Shown piece by piece: positions 33,089-39,616 of a DNA stretch of 39,616 bases. Positions within the stretch are counted from its first letter, which is position 1. The number at the start of each line of letters is the position of its first letter. This DNA is from an uncultured Streptococcus sp. Lineage in GTDB: Bacteria > Bacillota > Bacilli > Lactobacillales > Streptococcaceae. The stretch covers positions 1-39,616 of the forward strand of contig CAKPVT010000015.1 of assembly GCA_934196125.1 (NCBI GenBank), in the 5' to 3' direction. The notes below the pieces were generated by a model. The model had not been told where the DNA came from and ran no database searches. It saw only the letters and a program-made list of their open reading frames with translations. The translations under genes were made by a program, and so were the position numbers.

Positions 33089-33603
33089 CGGATTTTAGAA
33101 ATTTAGATGAAGTTGAGTGGGCAGAATATTTTATTGATGATATCATTAATGTAAAATCTGGAGTTCGTTTAATCAAAGAGGAACATAAAAAAGGTAAAAT
33201 ACCATTTATCGGTGCTTCGGATAATAGTAATGGAATAACAGGATTTGTCAATAACACTAACTCAAGTACAGATTTTGATGTATTAGGAGTGAATTATAAT
33301 GGTAGTGTTGGATATGCTTTCTATCATCCCTATAAAGCAACTTTTTCAGATGATGTGAAGTGCTTAACGTTCAAGAGAGGTGTAAACAATAAGTTTACGT
33401 TGTTATTTTTGAAACATGCTATTGAAAGACAAGCTCAAAAGTATGCATATGGTTACAAGTTTAATGCTCAACGTATGAAGAGACAGATTATTAAGCTTCC
33501 CTCAGTTTTTGGGGTACCAGATTTTGAATTTATGGAGCAGTATATGAAGCGATTAGAAAATCGAATAATACAAAAATTGGAAGTAACTGAGGGCGATATT
33601 TAG
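33058..33603 (+). pseudogene. Out-of-frame second half of the specificity subunit
   Basis: Uninterrupted frame from the repeat to TAG 33603: EITDFRNLDEVEWAEYFIDD, GKIPFIGASDNSNGITGFV, GSVGYAFYHPYKATF, KYAYGYKFNAQRMKRQIIKL, ending GVPDFEFMEQYMKRLENRI. This last segment parallels the GTPDWTFMENYV end of the first half, the internal repeat expected of a specificity subunit. There is no ribosome site, so it is silent in the present repeat state, yet it has no stop codons, implying it is maintained by selection. Confidence 0.8.
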
Positions 33604-33670
33604 TAAATTGTTTTTATGATAGAATTGTTGAAATTTTAGACTTTTAAAGTCAACTTTTTAGATTACAAAT

Positions 33671-33711
33671 AAAAATAACACCTACTGAATAACTCAGCAA
33701 GTGTTATTTTT
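33671..33711. terminator. Terminator after the restriction-modification genes
   Basis: AAAAATAACAC (33671-33681) and GTGTTATTTTT (33701-33711) pair perfectly, with inner CTGA/TCAG. It works in both directions between convergent genes. Confidence 0.85.
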
Positions 33712-33739
33712 AAATATAGGACATCCTTCATATTGATTT

Positions 33740-33928
33740 TTAACCAATATTCAATTCCTTTCGTTTATTAATAACATAGTTTTTAAAATCAATCACATCT
33801 TGAACGGTTGGTTCATAATTTTCAATCATTGATGAGCCAATAGCGTACCAGACTATATCAAAATCTGAAAAATTATCAAAGGGAACTCCTAGGATAGTTA
33901 GTTCTTCTTTGTTTACATCAAGAGTCAT
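33740..33928 (-). CDS. VbhA-like antitoxin candidate, 62 residues
   Basis: ATG 33928 follows GAGGAGGA. The product MTLDVNKEELTILGVPFDNF … contains WYAIGSSMIENYEPTVQDV; the segment SSMIEN fits the Fic-inhibitory motif (S/T)xxxE(G/N), and the alanine/serine helix before it with a Pro-Thr turn after it is the VbhA layout. No Fic (HPFxxGNG) protein is encoded in the window. Family assignment rests on a short motif and could be chance. Confidence 0.55.
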   Translation of the reverse strand: MTLDVNKEELTILGVPFDNFSDFDIVWYAIGSSMIENYEPTVQDVIDFKNYVINKRKELNIG

Positions 33929-34013
33929 ATAAATCCTCCTCTCGCATATTGTTAATATCATTATAACATATCTTGCTTATGTTCTTGTAGAGAAGTAGTC
34001 ATGACAAAAAGAA

Positions 34014-34063
34014 CCCTCATACATCTTTGATTAGAATTATCTTCTAAACGAAATGTATGGGGG
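34014..34063 (-). terminator. lysS terminator
   Basis: CCCTCATACAT (34014-34024) pairs with ATGTATGGGGG (34053-34063) with an inner TTAGAA/TTCTAA hairpin; on the minus strand TTCTTTTTG follows. Confidence 0.75.
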
Positions 34064-34078
34064 TATTATTATGTATAA

Positions 34079-35569
34079 TTACTTCATCGTTGGAAACAAT
34101 AAGACATCGCGGATTGTTGTTGTGTCTGTGAGGAGCATGACTAGGCGGTCAATACCGATACCAAGTCCACCTGTTGGTGGCATACCGTATTCGAGGGCTT
34201 CGACGTAGTCGTAGTCAATTCCAGTTGCTTCGTCGTCACCAAGTTCTTTAGCTTTAGCTTGGGCTTCAAAACGTGACAATTGATCGATTGGATCGTTAAG
34301 TTCGGTAAAGGCATTACCGTATTCTTTAGTCATGATGAAGAGTTCGAAGCGGTCAGTGAAGCGAGGATCTTCTGCGTTTTTCTTAGCAAGAGGAGAAACT
34401 TCAACAGGGTGTCCATAAACGAATGTTGGTTGAATCAATGTTTCTTCGACAAATTCTTCAAAGAAAGCGTTGATGATGTGACCAACTGAAGTGAAGTGTT
34501 TTTCAACTGGTACATTTTTCTCTTTGGCAATAGCTTGCGCTTCTTCGAGAGTCATTTCTTTCCAAAAATCAACGCCAGTGACTTCTTTGATAGCATCAAC
34601 CATGTGAACACGTTTAAATGGTTTGTCAATGGCAATTTCAGTTCCTTGGTATGAAATAGGACCGTCACCTTTAACAGCTTTTGAAGCGTGTTGGATAATG
34701 CCTTCTGTCAAATCCATGATATCTTTGAAGTCAGCATAGGCTTGGTAAACTTCGATAGATGTGAATTCAGGATTGTGTGTGGCATCCATACCTTCGTTAC
34801 GGAAGATACGTCCGATTTCGTACACTCGTTCCATACCACCAACGATAAGACGTTTCAAGTGAAGTTCAGTTGCGATACGAAGAACCATGTCCATATCTTG
34901 TGCGTTGTGGTGAGTGATAAATGGGCGAGCGGTAGCACCGCCAGCTTCGTTGTGAAGGACTGGAGTTTCAACTTCTAAGAAACCAAGTCCGTCAAGGTAA
35001 CGACGGATTTCTGAGATGATTTTTGAACGAGTCACAAAGCGTTCAAAACTGTCACGGTTTGAAATCAAGTCAAGGTAACGTTTACGATATTTAGTTTCAA
35101 CGTCTGTAAGTCCGTGGAATTTTTCTGGAAGTGGACGAAGTGCTTTAGATAAGTGGGTAAGGTGAGTGGCTTTGATTGTCAATTCACCCATATCTGTACG
35201 CATGATTTCACCTTCAATACCGAGGAAGTCACCGAGGTCTGCTTTTTTGAAAATGTGATAGTTTTCGTCACCGACAGCATCTTTGCGGACATAGACTTGG
35301 ATTTGACCGTCGCAGTCTTGAATGTGTGCAAAACCAACTTTACCTTTACCACGCTTAGTCATTAGACGACCAGCGATAGTAGCTGTCTTGTTAATTTCAT
35401 GCAATTCTTCTTTAGTTTTGTCAGCGTATTTTTCTTTTAATTGACCAGAAGTAGCTGTGCGTTCAAATCGAGTTCCGAAAGGATCGATGCCTTGTTCAGC
35501 CAATGCTGCCATTTTTTCACGACGCACGATTTGTTGATCGTTTAATTCTTCAATGTGTTCGTTTGACAT
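34079..35569 (-). CDS. lysS: Lysyl-tRNA synthetase, class II
   Basis: 496-residue enzyme that charges tRNA-Lys. An N-terminal OB-fold anticodon-binding domain spans about 55-165 (IAGRLMTKRGKGKVGFAHIQ). The class II core follows: motif 1 around FVTRSKIISEIRRYLD, motif 2 with IFRNEGMDATHNPEFTSIEV, and motif 3 GLGIGIDRLVML. The LysS signature PFITHHNAQDMDMVLRIATE is present. GGAGG precedes ATG 35569; an upstream TTG start is less likely. Single-gene unit. Confidence 0.97.
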   Translation of the reverse strand: MSNEHIEELNDQQIVRREKMAALAEQGIDPFGTRFERTATSGQLKEKYADKTKEELHEINKTATIAGRLMTKRGKGKVGFAHIQDCDGQIQVYVRKDAVGDENYHIFKKADLGDFLGIEGEIMRTDMGELTIKATHLTHLSKALRPLPEKFHGLTDVETKYRKRYLDLISNRDSFERFVTRSKIISEIRRYLDGLGFLEVETPVLHNEAGGATARPFITHHNAQDMDMVLRIATELHLKRLIVGGMERVYEIGRIFRNEGMDATHNPEFTSIEVYQAYADFKDIMDLTEGIIQHASKAVKGDGPISYQGTEIAIDKPFKRVHMVDAIKEVTGVDFWKEMTLEEAQAIAKEKNVPVEKHFTSVGHIINAFFEEFVEETLIQPTFVYGHPVEVSPLAKKNAEDPRFTDRFELFIMTKEYGNAFTELNDPIDQLSRFEAQAKAKELGDDEATGIDYDYVEALEYGMPPTGGLGIGIDRLVMLLTDTTTIRDVLLFPTMK

Positions 35570-35596
35570 GTTTTCCTCCAATAAGTATTCTTTCCT

Positions 35597-35605
35597 ATTG
35601 TATCA
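35597..35605 (-). promoter_or_regulatory. lysS promoter, extended -10
   Basis: TGATACAAT on the minus strand, about 28 bases before the ATG; -35 weak. Confidence 0.55.
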
Positions 35606-35647
35606 TAAAAGGGGCTAGAATACACCTTATTTTTGCGTGCTTTGCTT

Positions 35648-35790
35648 GGGAATGGGACAAAAATTAGTAATTCTAAAAGCAATTCGATTTTTTAGCAAGT
35701 TTTTATTTTTATTGCTGAGCTAAAACGGTCTCTTTCCAGATTGTCAAAGTTCAAAGAATCATGTCTTGTAAATATAATTGCATTGATAAT
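35648..35790 (+). repeat. Mosaic hairpin repeat, degenerate copy 3
   Basis: The 319-base gap between lysS and the HAD gene holds a worn copy of the repeat at 39003-39516, in the same orientation. GGGAATGGGACAAAAATTA, AGCAATTCGATTTTTTAGCAA, TTATTGCTGAGCTAAAAC, TCTTTCCAGATTG and GTCTTGTAAATATAATTG follow the order of copy 2 with its middle deleted. The stems are mostly lost. Confidence 0.65.
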
Positions 35791-35834
35791 GAGGTTTGAG
35801 CATTTTTCTATTAGCTTTGTTTTCTTGTCTTTGA

Positions 35835-35863
35835 TTGAAAAGAAGGGTAAAAAATAGTATAAT
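35835..35863 (+). promoter_or_regulatory. Promoter of the HAD gene
   Basis: -35 TTGAAA (35835-35840), 17-base spacer, -10 TATAAT (35858-35863). Confidence 0.7.
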
Positions 35864-35900
35864 ATGTGACGGTAAAATTTATTAGAGAGAAAAGAGATTC

Positions 35901-36809
35901 ATGATTACTTCAATTGTTTTTGATGTTGATGATACGATTTATGACCAACAAGCACCTTATCGTATTGCCGTTGAGAAATGTTTTCCTGATTTTGATATGA
36001 GTAAAATCAATCAGGCTTATATTCGTTTCCGTCATTATTCAGATGTCGGCTTTCCGCGTGTAATGGCAGGTGAATGGACAACTGAGTATTTCCGTTTTTG
36101 GCGTTGCAAGGAAACCTTATTAGAATTTGGTTACCGTGAAATTGATGCAGCAACTGGCGTGCATTTCCAAGAAATTTATGAAGAGGAATTGGAAAATATC
36201 ACAATGCTTGATGAGATGCGCATCACGCTTGATTTTCTTAAAAAAAAAGGCGTTCCAATGGGAATTATCACGAATGGACCAACGGAACACCAATTGAAAA
36301 AAGTTAAAAAACTTGGTCTTTATGATTATGTTGATCCAAAACGTGTCCTTGTCAGCCAAGCGACTGGTTTCCAAAAACCAGAAAAAGAGATTTTCAATCT
36401 TGCTGCGGAGCAATTTGACATGAACCCTGCAACAACACTTTACGTTGGTGATTCATATGACAATGACGTTGTTGGTGCTTTCAATGGTGGCTGGCATTCA
36501 ATGTGGTTTAACCACCGTGGCCGTAGCTTGAAGCCTGATATTAAACCAGTTTATGATGTTGCTATTGATAACTTTGAACAGCTGTTCGGAGCTGTGAAAG
36601 TTCTCTTTGACCTTCCTGATAATAAATTTATCTTTGATATTAATGACAAGAACAATCCAATTCTTGAAATGGGTATCAACAACGGATTGATGATGGCAGC
36701 AGAACGTCTGCTTGAAAGTAACATGAGTATTGATAAAGTTGTTATCCTGCTTCGTTTGGATAAACAACAAGAAAAAGTTTTGCGTCTAAAATACGCAAGA
36801 AATAACTAA
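35901..36809 (+). CDS. HAD subfamily IA hydrolase with C-terminal extension
   Basis: 302-residue HAD phosphatase. Motif I is FDVDDTIYD (D8, D10), motif II GIITNGPTEHQ, the lysine in GFQKPEKEIF, and motif IV LYVGDSYDNDVVGAFNGGW. A helical cap lies at about 15-105. Beyond the HAD fold, residues 235-302 form an unassigned tail (IFDINDKNNPILEMGINNGL …), longer than usual. Substrate unknown. It is monocistronic, closed by a strong terminator. Confidence 0.87.
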   Translation: MITSIVFDVDDTIYDQQAPYRIAVEKCFPDFDMSKINQAYIRFRHYSDVGFPRVMAGEWTTEYFRFWRCKETLLEFGYREIDAATGVHFQEIYEEELENITMLDEMRITLDFLKKKGVPMGIITNGPTEHQLKKVKKLGLYDYVDPKRVLVSQATGFQKPEKEIFNLAAEQFDMNPATTLYVGDSYDNDVVGAFNGGWHSMWFNHRGRSLKPDIKPVYDVAIDNFEQLFGAVKVLFDLPDNKFIFDINDKNNPILEMGINNGLMMAAERLLESNMSIDKVVILLRLDKQQEKVLRLKYARNN

Positions 36810-36817
36810 TAAATGCC

Positions 36818-36846
36818 CCTCCTAAGTGCCATCTAGGAGGTTTTTT
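36818..36846 (+). terminator. Terminator of the HAD gene
   Basis: CCTCCTA (36818-36824) and TAGGAGG (36834-36840), then TTTTTT. Confidence 0.9.
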
Positions 36847-36851
36847 CGTCT

Positions 36852-37481
36852 TTAAGATTTCTTTTGTTTATAAGATGTGTCATTCCATTTTAGACAAGTA
36901 AAAGTTTTAAAATCCTTGGTCTCTAAAACCGTCACACTACCGTTATCAAGTCCGCCTTGGGCACGGAGGACGGCTGGTTCATATCCTAATAAAGTACGGA
37001 TAGAGGCGGTAAAATTAGCACCATGCCCAACTAACAAGACATTCTGATAAGGTTGATTTTTCATTGATTTAATGAATGACTCAACGCGTTTAGTGGTTTG
37101 ATAAACAGATTCAGCGTCAAATACATCATTATCGAATTTAGCTAAATTATGTCGAAAAGCTTGCATTTGTTGAGGATAAATAGATGTTATCGTTGCAATT
37201 TTGCTGCCTTCCAATCTTCCAAGATGCCATTCACGCAGCGAGGGTTGAAAGCTGATTGCCTTTGGATAGTGGCTGCGTGACATGATAATCTTGCAAGTAT
37301 CGCTGGCACGTTTTAAATCGCTTGAAAAAACGACATCAAATTTAACATCTTGGAGATAATCACCTAATTTTTCCAAATCATGAACAGATTCCTCCAAGAG
37401 AGGTGAGTCACCATTTGCTCCTTGGAAACGTCCTTCTAAGTTCCATTGTGTTTTACCATGACGTACAAAATAAAATTTCAT
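36852..37481 (-). CDS. Histidine phosphatase family protein
   Basis: 209-residue protein of the phosphoglycerate-mutase-like (GpmB/CobC) branch. The catalytic RHG motif is FVRHGKTQWN (H8), the second histidine lies in LLVGHGANFTASI, and VVFSSDLKRASDT and LREWHLGRLEGS are typical. GGAAAG precedes the ATG. It is encoded 22 bases downstream of the YbaK/EbsC gene, likely in one transcript. Whether it is a mutase or a phosphatase, and on what, cannot be told. Confidence 0.87.
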   Translation of the reverse strand: MKFYFVRHGKTQWNLEGRFQGANGDSPLLEESVHDLEKLGDYLQDVKFDVVFSSDLKRASDTCKIIMSRSHYPKAISFQPSLREWHLGRLEGSKIATITSIYPQQMQAFRHNLAKFDNDVFDAESVYQTTKRVESFIKSMKNQPYQNVLLVGHGANFTASIRTLLGYEPAVLRAQGGLDNGSVTVLETKDFKTFTCLKWNDTSYKQKKS

Positions 37482-37503
37482 CAGTTACTTTCCAATCTAA
37501 AAA

Positions 37504-37986
37504 TTAATGTGAATTGTCAATCAAGTCAGCAAAGCTGGCACCAATAAAATCTGCCAAGGTTTGACTGTCAATGCGGATAGAACGTCCGATTTCACCGGCA
37601 GAAACAATCATCGTTCCCATTTCTAGAGCACGGTTATCAATGAAAATCGGAAAATTGTGTTTCTGATGAATACCGACAGGATTATTTGCTCCGTGAATGT
37701 AGTCAGTTGTTTTTTGAAGATTTTTTTGTGGAATCATGCTGACTTTTTTGTTGCCAGAAACTTTGGCTAATTTTTTCTCAGAAAGATGTTCGGTGATTTG
37801 AACAATTCCGATTAGAGGGCCTGTTTTGTCACCTGTTAGAGCAAGGGTTTTGAAAATATCAGATTTTTCAATGTCATCTGGTAAGTCTCCCTCAAGTGCA
37901 TTGATTGCTAAGCTGTCGTGTTCGATTTTTGCCTTGTCCAGAATTTGATCAACAAGTGTCTTTTTTAATTTTACTTTTTTTGCCAT
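37504..37986 (-). CDS. YbaK/EbsC family Cys-tRNA(Pro) deacylase
   Basis: 160-residue INS-domain protein that clears mischarged Cys-tRNA(Pro). AINALEGDLPDD, FKTLALTGDK, the KKLAKVSGNKKVSMI lysine region, and NPVGIHQKHNFPIFIDNRAL are the family signatures. ATG 37986 follows AGAGGGAA; a start four codons upstream is less plausible. Probably co-transcribed with the histidine phosphatase. Confidence 0.9.
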   Translation of the reverse strand: MAKKVKLKKTLVDQILDKAKIEHDSLAINALEGDLPDDIEKSDIFKTLALTGDKTGPLIGIVQITEHLSEKKLAKVSGNKKVSMIPQKNLQKTTDYIHGANNPVGIHQKHNFPIFIDNRALEMGTMIVSAGEIGRSIRIDSQTLADFIGASFADLIDNSH

Positions 37987-38032
37987 TTTCCCTCTCAATC
38001 TTTCTATTCATTAGTCAATTACTATTTTACTA

Positions 38033-38064
38033 AAAAAATAAAAAGGTACAAGTTTGCACCTTTT
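38033..38064 (-). terminator. Terminator of the amidase gene
   Basis: AAAAGGT/ACCTTTT stem extended inward by CAA/TTG (one mismatch), followed on the minus strand by TTATTTTTTTAG. Confidence 0.7.
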
Positions 38065-38860
38065 AGAGAGCATTATAATAAGCTTGGACGAGTTCGACAA
38101 AATCTTCGACGTCATAGTCCGTACCGAAATAATCATTAGCGGTTTCTGTCCAGTAATCAGTTGGATCAACGTGGTCAGTACCATCAAGGTAAAAGCTGAC
38201 CATTTCATGTGTCCAAATGGTTCCTTCGCCATCTTCTTGACCAAGTGTTACAGGAAGGTCATATTTTTTGAGCATGTAGGCAGTATAATAAGCTGCGTTT
38301 GCTAGTTGCTCGGCGAAGCCTTTTTGAGAATCCTCATGTGTTAATTAAAATTGAATGTAATAAGGATTGGCATTGGCACCAGCACCCTGAACTTTGTAAT
38401 CTTCATCAGCAATGCGAAGAATGGTATCACTATCAATGAAAGAGTGGACAAAGACACCTTCTTCATCATAACTTTGAACCATATAATTCACTTCGCTTTC
38501 AATCGTTGAATTGTCAACGCCAGTATCATGAATAATTACCCCAAGAGGTTTTCCGTCATCTATCTTATAAGCGGCTTGTTCAAAACTACTTTCAATGTCA
38601 TCAGTAATATCAGTGTGCGAATAACCAAGTGTTTCAACGATATAAGCATTAATAGTATTATCCTGACAGCGTCAGAAGTAGAGACCATAGCTGTTTCGGA
38701 AACGTCATAAGAATTGGTATTTGATAAATCCAAACTTCCGTCTGAAGCTAAAGTTGTGACTCCTGAAAAAATCAGTTTAGCGAGAATTAGGACAAGTGCG
38801 ACTGCTGCCGTGACAAGCCCAGCTATTGTTATTATTGAGATTTTTGTTGTCGTTTTCTAT
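38063..38860 (-). pseudogene. Broken N-acetylmuramoyl-L-alanine amidase (Amidase_2 type)
   Basis: Remnant of a membrane-anchored peptidoglycan amidase. An N-terminal helix (ITIAGLVTAAVALVLILAKL) is followed by ASDGSLDLSNTNSYDVSETA, then the amidase domain GVIIHDTGVDNSTIESEVNY, EEGVFVHSFIDSDTILRIAD, YKVQGAGANANPYYIQF, and IWTHEMVSFYLDGTDHVDPT. Three lesions are seen: the expected start reads ATAG (38860-38857), a one-base shift occurs near 38665-38672, and a TAA lies at 38348-38346 after YYIQF, probably once Glu. Zinc ligands would be the histidines in IIHDTG and THEM/DHVDP. Confidence 0.8.
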
Positions 38861-38896
38861 GTGAATAATTTCTTGTTGGTATAGTTTTACTATAAG

Positions 38897-38934
38897 TTTC
38901 AACCCTTAAATTAATATTAATTTGAGGGTTGAAA
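38897..38934. repeat. 38-base near-perfect palindrome
   Basis: TTTCAACCCTTAAATTAAT (38897-38915) is complementary to 38916-38934 at all but one position. It lies just upstream of the dead amidase gene. A further hairpin AAAAATC/GATTTTT follows at about 38953-38970. It could be a terminator, a cruciform or an operator. Confidence 0.7.
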
Positions 38935-39002
38935 TTGTTGATTTTGCTATTAAAAATCACAGGATTTTTCAGAACTTTTTTATAAAAATTGAGGTAGCAA
39001 AA

Positions 39003-39516
39003 AAGGGAGTGGGACAAATAAAATCTCCAGTGGAGATTTTATTCATGAGCCTAGAAATTAAAAAGCAAATCGGTGATTTCGGAGAAATTCGATTTCTCAG
39101 CAAGTCTTAATTTCTTGTTGCTGACCTAAAACAGTTCACTGAACTGTTTTACTCCCACCCCCGCATGGCTCAAAAGGTTTGGGGAATCTTTTAAGGTTAG
39201 AAATGAAGTCAAGCGCAGCTTGATGTCAAAAGGGTTGTAGAAGCTGATTTGTCAGCACATTAGAACCCACTCGGCAGTGATTGATTGCTCAAACAATTGA
39301 GAATTGTTTGAAGTTGGAAATCTAGCTTGCAAAGCAAGCGTCAAAAAGTGCCTAATCAATTGTGCATGAGAAACTCTAAGTTGACTAAAGTTGGTAATCG
39401 CTGTTTTAATATTTTTTTGATAGCGACCTTCAACAATCTATCTCCAGATTGTTGAAGTCCAAACTACTGCGTCTTGCAAATGATAACTATAGAAACAAAG
39501 AAGCTGGGTACTTTTG
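39003..39516 (+). repeat. Mosaic hairpin repeat, copy 2 (long form)
   Basis: Reverse complement of copy 1, with about 190 extra bases (39273-39462) bearing three more perfect hairpins: CAAACAATT/AATTGTTTG (39290-39310), GCTTGC/GCAAGC (39325-39339), CTTCAACAATCT/AGATTGTTGAAG (39428-39457). Shared modules include AAATCTCC/GGAGATTT, AAACAGTTCA/TGAACTGTTT and TCAAGC/GCTTGA. Its far arm (partner of GAGGCTGAG in copy 1) is replaced by the end of an IS element. The only open frame here is a fortuitous read-through from the IS. Confidence 0.88.
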
Positions 39517-39616
39517 AACAGCTCCCTGTCAAGTAGACCGTGAAATAATAAAATGAATAAGCAACCTGATTCCTGAATTCAAAAGGAGTTAGGTTGTTTA
39601 ATTTTTCTTGATACCG
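39517..39616 (-). mobile_element. IS3-family element, partial, running off the window
   Basis: On the minus strand the window edge reads RYQEKLNNLTPFEFRNQVAY, typical of the C terminus of IS3-family OrfB transposases (catalytic residues lie outside the window). TCTACTTGACAGGGAGCTGT follows and looks like an IS end. The junction with repeat copy 2 is near 39516, judged by where similarity to copy 1 stops. The exact IS name cannot be given. Confidence 0.6.

Noticed and set aside
35582..35900. T-box or lysine riboswitch controlling lysS
   Set aside because: The lysS leader is only a couple of dozen bases and has no T-box sequence or specifier loop; the gap is filled by a degenerate repeat copy.
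38832..39110. Short open frames across the palindrome and repeat (38832-39017 minus, 38922-39110 plus)
   Set aside because: They read through hairpins and repeat sequence, lack ribosome sites, and give no recognisable protein.

Overview
The window is chromosomal DNA from a low-GC streptococcus. The evidence is the gln transporter next to vicRKX-rnc-smc, a short WalK-type VicK with a single membrane segment, streptococcal DUF3270 and SPJ_0845-type small proteins, and AT-rich extended -10 promoters (TGnTATAAT). The gene order glnQHMP / vicRKX-rnc-smc / Cof-type HAD / ftsY is the one I recall from Streptococcus mutans. The bovis/equinus group is my best guess for the source, but species cannot be fixed from the sequence alone. 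I see no rRNA, tRNA or CRISPR array.

Layout. 1-3073 (minus): glutamate/glutamine ABC importer glnQHMP. 3378-6243: vicR-vicK-vicX, the essential cell-wall two-component system. 6244-6732: a gene-free, strongly structured stretch. 6733-11089: rnc and smc, separated by a folded intercistronic element. 11175-15399: a membrane-anchored DUF6287-type protein, a Cof-type HAD phosphatase, a decayed second Cof gene, ftsY and a 56-residue membrane protein. 15392-16908: a MerR regulator divergent from a frameshifted oxidoreductase, with a textbook 19-bp MerR promoter between them. 16971-18825 (minus): a three-gene permease operon. 19042-24958: tex, sprT-like, pspC, then hprK-lgt-DUF948-YtxH. 25078-27981: DUF3270 and two U32 proteins (tRNA hydroxylation type). 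28037-30548: small proteins, BirA-controlled bioY and a HAD protein.

The most interesting region is 30629-33603, an AT-rich two-gene restriction-modification system of BcgI (type IIB) architecture: a nuclease-methylase fusion plus a separate specificity subunit. The specificity gene carries six CAAAT pentanucleotides exactly between its two target-recognition halves. With six copies the frame closes right after half one; with five (or eight) it runs through both halves. It therefore looks like a slippage-switched specificity gene, here in the half-length state. The partner RM gene also carries a one-base frameshift.

33740-39616 holds an orphan VbhA-like antitoxin candidate, lysS, a HAD protein, a histidine phosphatase, a YbaK/EbsC deacylase and a dead peptidoglycan amidase gene. 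Three copies of a mosaic intergenic repeat made of perfect hairpins lie at 28700-29036, about 35648-35790 and 39003-39516. The last is interrupted by the end of an IS3-family element at the window edge.

Four genes are broken by small lesions (Cof-HAD, oxidoreductase, RM subunit, amidase). Two genes (tex and the first U32 gene) have extended -10 boxes ending exactly nine bases before the ATG, implying almost leaderless mRNAs.
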